The position numbers and the translations under genes were made by a program. Source: Hydrogenophaga sp. (GTDB taxonomy: Bacteria > Pseudomonadota > Gammaproteobacteria > Burkholderiales > Burkholderiaceae_C). From it: a stretch of DNA of 36,345 bases. Of this stretch, positions 1 through 14,187 are shown piece after piece. Location of the stretch: assembly GCA_011391495.1 (NCBI GenBank), contig JAABQK010000025.1, positions 1-36,345 on the forward strand. Direction: 5' to 3'. How positions within the stretch are numbered: position 1 is the first letter of the stretch; each line of letters begins with the position of its first letter. Under the pieces are notes generated by a model that was given only the letters and a program-made list of their open reading frames with translations, had not been told where the DNA came from and did no database searches.

Positions 1-240
1 GTGTTCCGGCGCCTGCGGCACGACCGGAACCGGCCCCTGTTGCAGGTGGCGGACCCGCTGCAGCGACTTCGTGACCTGTATGCGGTGCGCGACCCGCTGT
101 ATCGGGAAACGGCCCATTTCGTGATCGAGACCGGGAGACCCTCGGTGTCTACGCTGGTCAGCATGGTGGTCATGCAGCTGGAACTGGCCGGGTTGGTGCC
201 AACCCCATCTTCATCTGCCAACGCTCGCTCGCCGCACTGA
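1..240 (+). CDS. aroK: Shikimate kinase, C-terminal part (5' end outside the window)
   Basis: This is the last 79 codons of a gene that enters from the left edge. Shikimate kinase phosphorylates shikimate with ATP in the chorismate pathway in the cytoplasm. The segment [10 protein letters not shown] near the start is the family's substrate/lid region, followed by [12 protein letters not shown] and a C-terminal helix with TGRPS, all typical of proteobacterial AroK. The P-loop lies upstream of the window, so it cannot be checked. aroB follows 124 bp downstream, the usual aroK-aroB order. The last 12 or so residues ([13 protein letters not shown]) are an unconserved tail. The identification is secure from family resemblance and context; the true length is unknown. 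Confidence 0.9.
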   Translation: MFRRLRHDRNRPLLQVADPLQRLRDLYAVRDPLYRETAHFVIETGRPSVSTLVSMVVMQLELAGLVPTPSSSANARSPH

Positions 241-326
241 GTTGCGCTCGAGGCAGAGGCTGGACGAGCCAGCCCAGGAAAGTCCGGAGCCTGCTCATGC
301 CCTGGCGCAGATGTCCAGCGCCGGCA

Positions 327-357
327 TTCACATAGGGTGGTTGCGAGGGCCTAAACT
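327..357 (+). promoter_or_regulatory. Candidate aroB promoter, possibly giving a leaderless mRNA
   Basis: TTCACA (327-332) and TAAACT (352-357) are separated by 19 nt, a slightly long spacer. The expected transcription start falls at about 364-365, which is the A of the chosen aroB ATG. No Shine-Dalgarno sequence lies at a usable distance before that ATG. A 5-bp inverted repeat (GGCCT/AGGCC, 348-364) abuts the start codon. Prediction from sequence only. Confidence 0.3.
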
Positions 358-364
358 TCAGGCC

Positions 365-1489
365 ATGACGCTCACGAACATTGAACCTGCCTTTCAGCAT
401 GTGAACATTGACCTGGCTGACCGCAGCTATGGCATCTCCATCGGCTCAGGCCTTCTGGGCGCGGAAGCCAGCTACGTGGGCCTCCCGGCTGCGGCCTCGG
501 CGCTGATCGTGACGAACCAGACGGTGGCACCTCTCTATGCCAGGCAGCTGGTGGCGGCGCTGTCCCCGCGGTACCCGGTCATTCACACCGTGGCGCTGCC
601 TGATGGCGAGGCCTTCAAGACCTGGGATTCGCTCAACCTGATCTTTGATGCGCTGCTGTCCCATGGCTGCGACCGCAAGACGGTGCTGTTTGCGCTCGGT
701 GGCGGCGTGGTCGGTGACATGACCGGCTTCGCCGCTGCCAGCTACATGCGGGGGGTGCCATTCGTCCAGGTGCCGACCACGCTGCTCGCCCAGGTGGACT
801 CGTCGGTGGGTGGCAAGACCGCCATCAACCACCCGCTGGGCAAGAACATGATCGGCGCGTTCTACCAACCGCAGCGCGTGATCTGCGACCTGGACACGCT
901 CAAGACCTTGCCGGTGCGGGAGCTCAGCGCGGGACTGGCCGAGGTGATCAAGTACGGACCGATCGCCGACATGCCTTTTCTGGACTGGATCGAGGCTCAT
1001 ATCGACGCCTTGATCGCGCGGGATGTGTCGACTCTGGCGCATGCGGTCAAACGCAGTTGCGAGATCAAGGCCTGGGTGGTGGGGCAGGACGAACGCGAGT
1101 CTGGCCTGCGGGCCATACTGAACTTTGGCCACACATTTGGCCACGCCATCGAGGCGGGCCTGGGTTACGGCGAATGGCTGCACGGCGAGGCGGTGGGCTG
1201 CGGCATGGTGATGGCCGCGCGCCTGTCGCAGGCACTGGGTTTGGTGGACGAGGCGTTCGTCGAGCGCCTGACCGGGTTGATCTGCCGGGCGGGCTTGCCC
1301 GTCGTGGCGCCGGTGCTGGATGCGCAGGACAACGTGGCGCGTTACCTCGCGCTGATGCGTGTGGACAAAAAGTCGGAGGCGGGCGAGATCAAGTTTGTGC
1401 TCATCGATGGTCCCGGCAAAGCCGTGGTGCGCGGTGCGCCCGATGCGGTGGTGGCGCAGGTGATTGAAGCCAGCTGCCGCGGCGGATGA
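365..1489 (+). CDS. aroB: 3-dehydroquinate synthase
   Basis: AroB converts DAHP to 3-dehydroquinate, the second step of the shikimate pathway, using NAD and a divalent metal. The 374-residue product is close to the usual 360-370. Visible family motifs are the glycine-rich NAD site [35 protein letters not shown], the metal-site region LAEVIKYG, and [11 protein letters not shown] with its metal-binding histidine. The reading frame is open back to 242, but the upstream 41 codons do not resemble AroB, whereas the ATG at 365 gives a normal N-terminus ([10 protein letters not shown]). It sits after aroK and overlaps dgt by 4 nt (ATGA), suggesting co-transcription and translational coupling with dgt. 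Confidence 0.95.
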   Translation: MTLTNIEPAFQHVNIDLADRSYGISIGSGLLGAEASYVGLPAAASALIVTNQTVAPLYARQLVAALSPRYPVIHTVALPDGEAFKTWDSLNLIFDALLSHGCDRKTVLFALGGGVVGDMTGFAAASYMRGVPFVQVPTTLLAQVDSSVGGKTAINHPLGKNMIGAFYQPQRVICDLDTLKTLPVRELSAGLAEVIKYGPIADMPFLDWIEAHIDALIARDVSTLAHAVKRSCEIKAWVVGQDERESGLRAILNFGHTFGHAIEAGLGYGEWLHGEAVGCGMVMAARLSQALGLVDEAFVERLTGLICRAGLPVVAPVLDAQDNVARYLALMRVDKKSEAGEIKFVLIDGPGKAVVRGAPDAVVAQVIEASCRGG

Positions 1490-2700
1490 GCGCGTCAGCT
1501 GACGGGAACGGCGGCTTGGCGCTCCCGGGTCTCGCGTCGTTTGCGTGTCATCCGGCCCACAGCCGTGGACGGCGCTACACCGAAGCCGAGGCGCCCACGC
1601 GAACCGCTTTCCAGCGCGACCGTGACCGGGTGATCCACTCTACGGCGTTTCGCCGCCTGGTTTACAAGACACAGGTGTTCCTGAACCATGAGGGCGATCT
1701 GTTCCGTACCCGGCTCACCCACTCGCTGGAGGTGGCGCAGCTCGGGCGCAGCATTGCGCGGTCCTTGCGGCTCAATGAGGACCTGGTGGAGGCGATTGCC
1801 CTGGCACACGATCTGGGCCATACCCCGTTCGGCCATGCCGGGCAGGACGCGCTGAACACATGCCTGAAGGCGCTGGCCTCCGACGCAGGCCTTGTTGAAG
1901 CGGACGGTTGGGGCTTTGAGCACAACCTGCAGAGCCTTCGGGTGGTGGACAAGCTGGAAGAACGCTATCCCGCATTCGATGGCCTGAACCTGTGCTTTGA
2001 AACCCGCGAAGGCATTCTGAAGCATTGTTCGCGCGCCAATGCGCAGCGTCTGGAAGCCCAGGAGCCCGGCGGGGTGGCGGCGCGCTTCCTGCACGGTGGC
2101 TCGCCCTCACTGGAGGCGCAACTCTGCAACCTGGCCGACGAGATTGCCTACAACGCACACGATATCGATGACGGGGTGCGCTCGGGTCTGCTGACGCTCG
2201 AGCAGCTGGACGAAGTCCCCCTGTTTGCGCATTACCGGCGGCAGGCCCTGGCGGCTCACCCTTCCCTGGGGGGGCGGCGTCTGTTGTTCGAGTCGATCCG
2301 CCTGATGCTGAGCGAGCAGGTGTACGACGTGATCGACACGACTCGGGCGGCGATAGACATTGCGGGTGTTCAGGATGTGCAGGCGGTGCGCCGCGCATCG
2401 CCCCTGGTGGCGTTTTCTCCAGACATGCGTGAACGCTCGCAGGTGCTGAAATCCTTCCTGCTGCGGAACCTGTACCGGCACCCTCAGGTGGTGGAAACCA
2501 CCGACCGGGCGCGCCGCGTGGTGAGCGACCTGTTTGCGCTCTACATGAGCCAGCCGGCCGAGTTGCCCGAAGGGCATGGCCAGCCACAGGCGCAGCCGCA
2601 GCAGTTGGCCCGCGCGGTGGCCGACTACATCGCCGGCATGACCGATCGTTTCGCCATTCGTGAGCACGAGCGCCTCTGTGGTGCGGTGCTGTTTCCGTGA
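1486..2700 (+). CDS. dgt: dGTP triphosphohydrolase-like protein (HD domain)
   Basis: This 404-residue HD-domain protein belongs to the dGTPase family, which hydrolyses dNTPs to deoxynucleosides and triphosphate. The metal-binding motif is intact: [12 protein letters not shown] (H79) and [17 protein letters not shown] (H108-D109), with [21 protein letters not shown] sequence further on carrying the last aspartate. The N-terminal [20 protein letters not shown] segment is characteristic of the family. The ATG at 1486 overlaps the aroB stop, and its own TGA overlaps the GTG of the next gene, so the three genes look like one coupled operon. Many homologues are named deoxyguanosinetriphosphate triphosphohydrolase-like because their substrate range is not fixed, so the exact substrate is an inference. 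Confidence 0.93.
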   Translation: MSASADGNGGLALPGLASFACHPAHSRGRRYTEAEAPTRTAFQRDRDRVIHSTAFRRLVYKTQVFLNHEGDLFRTRLTHSLEVAQLGRSIARSLRLNEDLVEAIALAHDLGHTPFGHAGQDALNTCLKALASDAGLVEADGWGFEHNLQSLRVVDKLEERYPAFDGLNLCFETREGILKHCSRANAQRLEAQEPGGVAARFLHGGSPSLEAQLCNLADEIAYNAHDIDDGVRSGLLTLEQLDEVPLFAHYRRQALAAHPSLGGRRLLFESIRLMLSEQVYDVIDTTRAAIDIAGVQDVQAVRRASPLVAFSPDMRERSQVLKSFLLRNLYRHPQVVETTDRARRVVSDLFALYMSQPAELPEGHGQPQAQPQQLARAVADYIAGMTDRFAIREHERLCGAVLFP

Positions 2701-3950
2701 AGAGCCGGCCCGCTGCCCTCCCTGTCAGCGAAGCCGCCGCGCGCCAAGCCGCCCGGCTGGCTTCGCTGGTGGTGGCGGTGGGCGTGACTTGCGCCCTGCA
2801 CGTGGGCAAGCTCCCGGTGGCCATTCCGGTGCTGCGCGATACCCTGGCCCTGAGCCTGCTGCAAGCGGGGTTCCTGCTTTCGCTGGTGCAGCTGGCGGGC
2901 ATGACCCTGGGGCTGGTGGTGGGCCTGATGGCGGACCGGCTGGGGCCGCGCCGGGTGATGCTGGCGGGACTCTTGCTGCTGGCCACGGGCAGCGCCCTGG
3001 GTGCGCTCGCGCCCGGGGTGTCTGTGTTGCTGGGTACACGCGTGCTCGAGGGCATGGGTTTTTTGCTGGCGGTGTTGCCGGCACCCGGGCTGTTGCGCCA
3101 ACGCGTACGCCATGCGCCCACGCTCGCGCGGGCGCTGGGCTGGTGGGGTGCCTACATGCCGCTGGGCACGGCACTGGCCCTGCTGCTGGGTGCGCCGGCG
3201 ATCGCACTGGTCGGGTGGCGCTGGGCTTGGGCGTCGCTCGCGCTGGTGTCGCTAGTGGCGGCGGTCGGTTTGCAGCGCTGGGTCGCTTCGGACAGCGTTG
3301 AGAGGTCCCAGTCTGGTGGCCAACCGGTACCACGCCCGCTGTGGCCGCGGCTCGTGCGCACCCTCTCGGCACCCGGTCCCTGGCTGGTTGCGGGGGCTTT
3401 TCTTCTGTACTCGGGCCAGTGGCTGGCTGTGGTGGGTTTTCTGCCCACCATCTACAGCCAGGCGGGCTATGGCGGTGCGGTGGTGGGGCTGCTCAGCGCC
3501 TTGGCCGCTGGCATCAACATGCTGGGCAACATCGGGGCAGGCCGCTGGCTGGCACGCGGTGCCCGGCCCGGTCTGGTGCTGAGCTTGGCCTACCTGGCAA
3601 TGGGCTTGGGCGCACTGGTCGCTTTTGGGGCCTCGGGTCATCCTGTCTGGCAGTACCTGGCCGTGTTGCTGTTCTCGGGTGTGGGGGGGCTCATTCCGGG
3701 CACCCTGTTTGGCCTGGCGGTGGTGCTGGCACCCGGGGAAGACACGGTGTCGACCACGGTGGGATGGATGCAGCAGTTCTCCTCGCTCGGCCAGTTTCTC
3801 GGCCCGCCTCTGGTGGCCTGGGTCGCCATACAGGCGGGTGGCTGGCAGTGGACGTGGCTGGTCACCGGGGCTTGTTCGCTGCTGGGGATGGTGTTGGCGT
3901 TCCGGTTGCAGAAGGCCTGGAGCGGCCGTAGGGTAGCTGGTGCCGCATGA
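2697..3950 (+). CDS. MFS transporter (CynX/NimT-like), substrate unknown
   Basis: A 417-residue, very hydrophobic protein with about 12 predicted membrane segments. The loop after the second segment, [13 protein letters not shown], matches the MFS signature between helices 2 and 3 (GxxxDRxGRR), so a major facilitator superfamily carrier in the inner membrane is secure. I cannot name the substrate. The overall shape resembles cyanate/nitroimidazole-type MFS proteins, but that is a weak impression. The start is GTG at 2697, overlapping the dgt TGA, and no better ATG lies downstream before the first membrane helix. The 3' end overlaps a short ORF at 3947 by ATGA. Confidence 0.85.
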   Translation: MKSRPAALPVSEAAARQAARLASLVVAVGVTCALHVGKLPVAIPVLRDTLALSLLQAGFLLSLVQLAGMTLGLVVGLMADRLGPRRVMLAGLLLLATGSALGALAPGVSVLLGTRVLEGMGFLLAVLPAPGLLRQRVRHAPTLARALGWWGAYMPLGTALALLLGAPAIALVGWRWAWASLALVSLVAAVGLQRWVASDSVERSQSGGQPVPRPLWPRLVRTLSAPGPWLVAGAFLLYSGQWLAVVGFLPTIYSQAGYGGAVVGLLSALAAGINMLGNIGAGRWLARGARPGLVLSLAYLAMGLGALVAFGASGHPVWQYLAVLLFSGVGGLIPGTLFGLAVVLAPGEDTVSTTVGWMQQFSSLGQFLGPPLVAWVAIQAGGWQWTWLVTGACSLLGMVLAFRLQKAWSGRRVAGAA

Positions 3951-4201
3951 GACTACGCTTCTTGCCTGGAGACGGTGAGCGACGCGTGCGGGCCGGCCAC
4001 TTGCTGAAGGTTCGCCTGGGGCAGGCCCATCCCGAAGGCAAGCCGCTCTTGTCCATCGAGTTGGTGCGTGACAGGGCAGCCTGCGCCCACGTGCTGATCA
4101 CGGCCCGCGACGGTCGGCTGGCCCAAGCGGATCGTGGGCGTGCCGAGCCGGTTGATATGCAGGAGCAGCGTCAGTCTGGTGGTCCTCGCAGGTTCAGCTG
4201 A
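3947..4201 (+). CDS. Hypothetical 84-residue protein (doubtful)
   Basis: An ATG overlapping the MFS stop codon (ATGA) opens an 84-codon frame rich in Arg, Ala and Gly, with no membrane segment and no motif I recognise. Its last 8 bases overlap the 3' end of the convergent channel gene. The ATGA coupling is the only argument that it is translated. The composition (RDGRLAQADRGRAEPVD) also fits a chance frame in GC-rich DNA, and a 92-codon frame is open on the opposite strand over the same bases. The 243-bp gap between the MFS and channel genes otherwise holds nothing I can identify. Confidence 0.25.
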   Translation: MRLRFLPGDGERRVRAGHLLKVRLGQAHPEGKPLLSIELVRDRAACAHVLITARDGRLAQADRGRAEPVDMQEQRQSGGPRRFS

Positions 4202-5066
4202 GATGCTGATAGGGCGGCAGCTTCGCACCACAGTGCAGGCAATGGCGGGCTTCGGGTGAGTGGCCTTCGGTGAGGCATTCGTGGCAGCTCCTGGTGGTGG
4301 TTGGGCGGTTCTGGCGCTGGGCGGTCATCTCGGAGGTCACGATGCCGGTCGGCACGGCCAGCGTGCCCCAGCCCAGGAGCATCATCAGCGAAGCGATCAT
4401 CCGCCCCAGGTCGGTCCTGGGTGTGATGTCTCCAAACCCCACGGTGGTCATGGTGGTGATGGCCCAGTAGACCGAGGTGGGGATGCTGGAGAACCCGTGT
4501 TCCGGCCCTTCCACCAAGTACATCAGCGTGCCCATGATGAGCACGATCATCAGGACGACCGACAGAAAGACCAGGATCTTGCGCCGGCTCGCTACCAGGG
4601 CGCTCACCAGCGTCTGGTATTCGGAGACATAGGCCGTGAGCTTGAAGACGCGAAAGATACGCAGCAGCCGCAGCACCCGCACGTCCACCAGCACATGCGC
4701 GCCGGGCAGGAGCAGCGCAAGATAGGTTGGCAGCACCGACAGCAGATCCACGACGCCGAAAAAGCTCCTGGCATAGCGCGCAGGATGGCGCACGCAGGCG
4801 AGGCGCGCCAGGTACTCCAGCGTGAACAGGACCGTGAAGATCCATTCGAGCGTGCCCAGGATGCGCGAAAAACGCGCACTCAAAGAGGGCACGCTGTCGG
4901 CCATCACCACCGCCACGCTGGCCAGGATGAGTGCGATCAGCCAACGGTCGAACCGTTGGCCGGCGCGCGTATCCGCCTCGAAGATGATGGTGTAGAGCTT
5001 CAGTCGCCAGCCCTGCAGCGGCTTGCCGAGGTGGTCGCGCTGGACGGGGATGTACGGCTGTGTCAC
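4194..5066 (-). CDS. Voltage-gated-type potassium channel with C-terminal zinc ribbon
   Basis: With the GTG at 5066 as start the product has 290 residues. It shows a six-helix ion-transporter layout. S1 lies near residues 42-56, S4 at 130-142 (R130, R133, R136 and R139 at every third position, VRVLRLLRIFRVFKL), and the pore filter is TTVGFGD (filter TVGFGD at 208-213), which is K+-selective in known channels. The C-terminus carries CHEC (261-264) and CLHC (276-279), a zinc-ribbon-like pair. The frame stays open to 5246, but that extension would run through the transposon-end repeat and into the transposase start. The segment from 5066 (MTQPYIPVQRDHLGK) fits the family's usual N-terminus, and CACAAT on the minus strand just upstream is a possible -10. 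The gene stands alone, convergent with the MFS operon. Confidence 0.85.
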   Translation of the reverse strand: MTQPYIPVQRDHLGKPLQGWRLKLYTIIFEADTRAGQRFDRWLIALILASVAVVMADSVPSLSARFSRILGTLEWIFTVLFTLEYLARLACVRHPARYARSFFGVVDLLSVLPTYLALLLPGAHVLVDVRVLRLLRIFRVFKLTAYVSEYQTLVSALVASRRKILVFLSVVLMIVLIMGTLMYLVEGPEHGFSSIPTSVYWAITTMTTVGFGDITPRTDLGRMIASLMMLLGWGTLAVPTGIVTSEMTAQRQNRPTTTRSCHECLTEGHSPEARHCLHCGAKLPPYQHLS

Positions 5067-5172
5067 GTCGAATCTCAGGCAGTGGTTGGGGCCATTGTGC
5101 CGCCAGTGGAAACCGCTGAGCAGCACAGAACCAACAATCGAATAATCGTAGTTGCGGTCAAAATCGAAAAAC

Positions 5173-5191
5173 GGGGTCGGATTCCAATTAT
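5173..5191 (+). repeat. Left terminal inverted repeat of the transposase unit
   Basis: GGGGTCGGATTCCAATTAT. Its reverse complement matches 6008-6026 at 16 of 19 positions. It lies 30 bp before the transposase ATG and upstream of the divergent channel gene. Confidence 0.7.
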
Positions 5192-5220
5192 CATCGGTTT
5201 CTTTTGTTGATCGGTCGGTC

Positions 5221-5934
5221 ATGGCTCGTCTGCCCCGTCTCACCATACCCGGTTACCCCCATCACGTGATCCAGCGCGGCAACAACCGCCAGGCCATTTT
5301 TGCGAGCGCCGAAGACCACGAATACCTGCTCGCGCTGCTGGCCGAATACGCGACAAAATTCCAGGTGGCGATTCACGCCTACGTGCTCATGGGCAACCAC
5401 TTTCATCTGCTCGTGACTCCGGAGACGGCTGACGGGCTGCCTCGGATGATGCAGGCGGTGGGACGGCGCTACGTGCGCTATTTCAACGACCGGCAGGGCC
5501 GCAGCGGAACGCTGTGGGAAGGGCGCTACCGCTCAACGCTGATCGAGACCGATCGTTACCTGCTGGCCTGCATGGCTTATATCGACCTGAATCCGGTGCG
5601 CGCCGGCATGGTGACGCAGGCGAGGGACTATCCATGGTCCAGCCACGGGCACTACATCGGTCAGCGGCAGGACAAACTCATCACGCCCCACCCACTCGTC
5701 TGGACCCTGGGTAACACGCCATTTGCACGGGAGGCCGCGTACGCCGATTTGGTGCATGCGGGTTTGTCATCCGGGCAGCAGGCAGCGCTGACCGACTCGG
5801 TTTTGCGTGGGTGGGTTCTGGGTGGACCCGATTTTGTGACCGAACTGCAGAAGCGGACGCCACGGCGTCTGAGCCAGATGCGGGCCGGTCGCCCCCCGAT
5901 GAAACCGTCTGCCTCTGCGGAAGAGCTGCCATAG
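5221..5934 (+). CDS. REP-associated tyrosine transposase-like protein (Y1_Tnp family)
   Basis: A 237-residue single-strand DNA transposase of the HUH/Y1 (IS200-related, RAYT-like) family. It starts MARLPRLTIPGYPHHVIQRG, the classic opening of this family, with the metal-binding HUH motif in MGNHFHLLVTPE, then RRYVRYFNDR, SGTLWEGRYRS and YIDLNPVRAGMV, all conserved in RAYT proteins; the catalytic tyrosine is within these blocks. The length is normal and the frame is intact, so it may be active. The frame opens at 5152, but ATG 5221 gives the canonical N-terminus. There is no clear Shine-Dalgarno, consistent with low expression. It lies alone between a channel gene and gltB, flanked by inverted repeats. 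Some RAYTs are domesticated, so mobility is an inference. Confidence 0.9.
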   Translation: MARLPRLTIPGYPHHVIQRGNNRQAIFASAEDHEYLLALLAEYATKFQVAIHAYVLMGNHFHLLVTPETADGLPRMMQAVGRRYVRYFNDRQGRSGTLWEGRYRSTLIETDRYLLACMAYIDLNPVRAGMVTQARDYPWSSHGHYIGQRQDKLITPHPLVWTLGNTPFAREAAYADLVHAGLSSGQQAALTDSVLRGWVLGGPDFVTELQKRTPRRLSQMRAGRPPMKPSASAEELP

Positions 5935-6007
5935 GTTGTTTTTTCGAAACCCGTTGCTATTAAATTTGATATGTCCCTAAAAAAGAAAAACGCCTTTTTA
6001 ACGGAAC

Positions 6008-6026
6008 GTAATTAGAATCTGACCCC
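6008..6026 (-). repeat. Right terminal inverted repeat of the transposase unit
   Basis: GTAATTAGAATCTGACCCC, the inverted partner of 5173-5191 (16 of 19 matches). It lies in an AT-rich stretch and ends 12 bp before the -35 element predicted for gltB. Confidence 0.7.
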
Positions 6027-6037
6027 AAATAATTCGC

Positions 6038-6066
6038 TTGGCATTTATGTTGCATTGCACTATCCT
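6038..6066 (+). promoter_or_regulatory. Predicted sigma-70 promoter of gltBD
   Basis: TTGGCA (6038-6043) and TATCCT (6061-6066) are separated by exactly 17 nt, giving a start near 6073 and a leader of about 40 nt. A purine-rich ribosome site (GAAGGAAG, 6101-6108) precedes the ATG at 6113. Prediction only, but the spacing is ideal. Confidence 0.5.
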
Positions 6067-6112
6067 CTGAATCCCCATTTTGTGACCGCCCCCGAACCGA
6101 GAAGGAAGCGCC

Positions 6113-10891
<4,779 letters not shown>

Positions 10892-10924
10892 GCCCGGACC
10901 ACACGCACACGAAGGACACACATC

Positions 10925-12391
<1,467 letters not shown>

Positions 12392-12405
12392 GGGTCCCGG
12401 CGACC

Positions 12406-12448
12406 GCGACCGTCCTCGGCGCCCCAGGGAGGCGCCGAGGACGGTCGC
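12406..12448 (+). terminator. Perfect 18-bp stem hairpin downstream of gltD
   Basis: The arm GCGACCGTCCTCGGCGCC (12406-12423) is followed by a 7-nt loop and its exact reverse complement (12431-12448). It begins 14 nt after the gltD stop. There is no T-run after either arm, so it is not a textbook intrinsic terminator. It could stop transcription with Rho, protect the gltBD mRNA 3' end, or be a dispersed repeat. Stem and loop are directly visible; the role is inferred. Confidence 0.6.
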
Positions 12449-12545
12449 AGACCTGTCGGGTGGAGGGGGAAGGGGCCTGTGCGGCCCTTCCCGCTTCTTG
12501 CGCACATCGGCGCCGCCGTTGCACCGTGCTAGGGATTTACCCGCA

Positions 12546-12554
12546 TGCGACAAT
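12546..12554 (+). promoter_or_regulatory. Candidate extended -10 for the mla operon
   Basis: TGC followed by GACAAT (12549-12554) forms an extended -10-like element, giving a start near 12561 and a leader of about 17 nt before the mlaF ATG. I find no convincing -35 at the right distance. Weak prediction. Confidence 0.3.
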
Positions 12555-12577
12555 GCGCCGCTGTCCTTCTTGGCCCT

Positions 12578-13393
12578 ATGAGCGCAAACCCCTTCATCGA
12601 AATCGACCACGTCACGTTTGGCTACGACGAGCGTCGCACCATCCTGCATGACGTCAGCCTGCGTTTTGCCCGCGGCAAGGTCACGGCGGTACTGGGGGGG
12701 TCTGGCTGTGGCAAGACCACCTTGTTGCGCCTGATCGGCGGCGTGCACGCACCCAACAGCGGTCGTGTGCTGTTCGATGGTGAGGTGGTGGACACGCGTG
12801 ACAAGGCCCAGCTGTTTCGCCTGCGTCGCCGTCTGGGCATGCTCTTCCAGTTCGGCGCGCTGTTCACCGACCTCTCGGTGTTCGACAACGTGGCCTTCCC
12901 GCTGCGTGAGATGACCGACCTGCCCGAGCAGCTGATCCGCGACATCGTGCTCATGAAACTCAACGCTGTGGGCCTGCGCGGCGCGGCCGGTCTCAAGATC
13001 AGCGAGGTGTCAGGCGGCATGGCGCGGCGCATCGCGCTGGCCCGCGCGATCGCGCTGGACCCCGAGCTCATCATGTACGACGAGCCCTTCGCCGGCCTGG
13101 ATCTGGTGTCCATGGGCGTCGCGGCCAAGCTGATCCGCACCCTGACCGACGTGACGGGCGCGACCGCGCTGCTGATTTCGCACGATGTGCCGCAGTGCAT
13201 GGCGATCAGCGACTGGGTCGTTCTGATGGCCACGGGAGGGCGCATCGTGGCCCAGGGCACGCCCGCCGAGCTGATGGGCAGTGCAGATCCCGAGGTGCGT
13301 CAGTTTGTGCGCGGCGAGCCCGACGGCCCGGTCAAATTCCATTACCCGGCATCGCCGGTGGCGGTCGATTTTGGTCTGGAGGCGCTGCGATGA
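12578..13393 (+). CDS. mlaF: Phospholipid transport ABC ATPase MlaF
   Basis: The 271-residue ATPase of the inner-membrane MlaFEDB complex, which moves phospholipids between the periplasmic carrier MlaC and the inner membrane. Walker A is GGSGCGKTTLLRLIGG, the ABC signature is VSGGMARRIALARAIALDP, and Walker B is LIMYDEPFAGLD. The D/H-loop region LLISHDVPQCMAISDWV follows. The frame is open from 12545, but ATG 12578 (MSANPFIEIDHV) gives a normal ABC N-terminus. The 3' end overlaps mlaE by ATGA, the start of a tightly packed mla operon. Confidence 0.96.
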   Translation: MSANPFIEIDHVTFGYDERRTILHDVSLRFARGKVTAVLGGSGCGKTTLLRLIGGVHAPNSGRVLFDGEVVDTRDKAQLFRLRRRLGMLFQFGALFTDLSVFDNVAFPLREMTDLPEQLIRDIVLMKLNAVGLRGAAGLKISEVSGGMARRIALARAIALDPELIMYDEPFAGLDLVSMGVAAKLIRTLTDVTGATALLISHDVPQCMAISDWVVLMATGGRIVAQGTPAELMGSADPEVRQFVRGEPDGPVKFHYPASPVAVDFGLEALR

Positions 13394-14169
13394 ACGCCCT
13401 GCAGCAACTCGGACGTCGCGCCCTGGATGTGCTGGCCTCCTGGGGCCATGGTGCCCTGTTCTTCATTGAACTGCTGAAGGCGGTACCGGCTGGCATGGCC
13501 CGTTTTGGCCTTGTGGTGACGCAGATCCACGCCATCGGCAACCGGTCGCTGGTCATCATCCTGGCCTCTGGTCTTGCCGTGGGTTTCGTGCTGGCGCTGC
13601 AGCTCTACAACACCCTCACCAACTTCGGTGCTGCCGAGTCCCTGGGGCTGGTGGTGAACCTGTCGCTGGTGCGTGAGCTCGGACCCGTGGTCACGGCGCT
13701 GCTGTTCGCTGGCCGGGCGGGTACCTCACTCACCGCCGAGATCGGTCTCATGAAGGCGGGCGAGCAGGTTGCCGCCATGGAATTGATGGCGATCGATCCG
13801 CGCAAGCGGGTGCTGGCGCCGCGTTTCATCGCCGGCGTCATCGCGATGCCTTTGCTGGCAGCCTTGTTTTCCGCCATCGGCATTCTGGGCGCCTGGGTGG
13901 TGGCGGTCGGTCTGATCGGCATCGACGCCGGCAATTTCTGGTCGATCCAGCAAAACGGCGTTGACGTGTGGCGCGACGTGGGCAACGGCGTGGTCAAGAG
14001 CGCCGTGTTTGGCGTCATCTGCACGGCGGTGGCCCTGTACCAGGGCTACGAAACCGAGGCGACGCCCGAAGGCGTAGCCTACGCCACCACACGCACCGTT
14101 GTGACCGCCTCGCTGGGCGTGTTGGCGATGGACTTCATCCTCACCGCCCTGATGTTCTCGACCCCCTGA
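13390..14169 (+). CDS. mlaE: Phospholipid transport permease MlaE
   Basis: A 259-residue inner-membrane permease of the MlaE family, partner of MlaF. Five or six hydrophobic helices are visible, and the family's central block is present: ELGPVVTALLFAGRAGTS followed by AEIGLMKAGEQVAAMELM, then ATP-complex contact sequence DPRKRVLAPRF. The N-terminal amphipathic helix (MNALQQLGRRALDVLASW) is typical. The ATG at 13390 overlaps the mlaF stop codon; a longer frame from 13195 lies inside mlaF and is not the start. mlaD follows 18 bp downstream. Confidence 0.96.
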   Translation: MNALQQLGRRALDVLASWGHGALFFIELLKAVPAGMARFGLVVTQIHAIGNRSLVIILASGLAVGFVLALQLYNTLTNFGAAESLGLVVNLSLVRELGPVVTALLFAGRAGTSLTAEIGLMKAGEQVAAMELMAIDPRKRVLAPRFIAGVIAMPLLAALFSAIGILGAWVVAVGLIGIDAGNFWSIQQNGVDVWRDVGNGVVKSAVFGVICTAVALYQGYETEATPEGVAYATTRTVVTASLGVLAMDFILTALMFSTP

Positions 14170-14187
14170 ATAGTGAGATGCACAAGC

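Larger units (their letters stand above)
5173..6026. mobile_element. Y1/RAYT-like transposase unit bounded by inverted repeats
   Basis: An 854-bp unit inserted between the channel gene and gltB. It contains one HUH/Y1 transposase gene and is bounded by GGGGTCGGATTCCAATTAT (5173-5191) and GTAATTAGAATCTGACCCC (6008-6026). These are inverted copies matching at 16 of 19 positions. The 70-bp stretch after the transposase stop is distinctly AT-rich compared with the surroundings. No target-site duplication is evident, which is expected for single-strand transposases. The borders are inferred from the repeats; comparison with an empty site would fix them. Confidence 0.65.

Noticed and set aside
276..288. 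AGGAAAGTCCGGA, resembling the conserved core of bacterial RNase P RNA
   Set aside because: Only this 13-mer matches. The 124-bp aroK-aroB gap is too short for rnpB and the other conserved segments are missing.
242..364. In-frame upstream extension of aroB (41 codons)
   Set aside because: The residues do not resemble AroB, and the ATG at 365 gives a family-typical length and N-terminus.
1772..3121. 449-codon minus-strand frame opposite dgt and the MFS gene
   Set aside because: Arg/Pro/Ala/Ser-rich shadow with no domain; both plus-strand genes are convincing.
4260..5210. 316-codon plus-strand frame opposite the K+ channel gene
   Set aside because: His/Gln/Asp-rich shadow of the real gene, with no motif or plausible start site.
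5067..5246. Upstream extension of the K+ channel frame
   Set aside because: It would run across the transposon-end repeat and overlap the transposase gene. The GTG at 5066 gives a family-like start.
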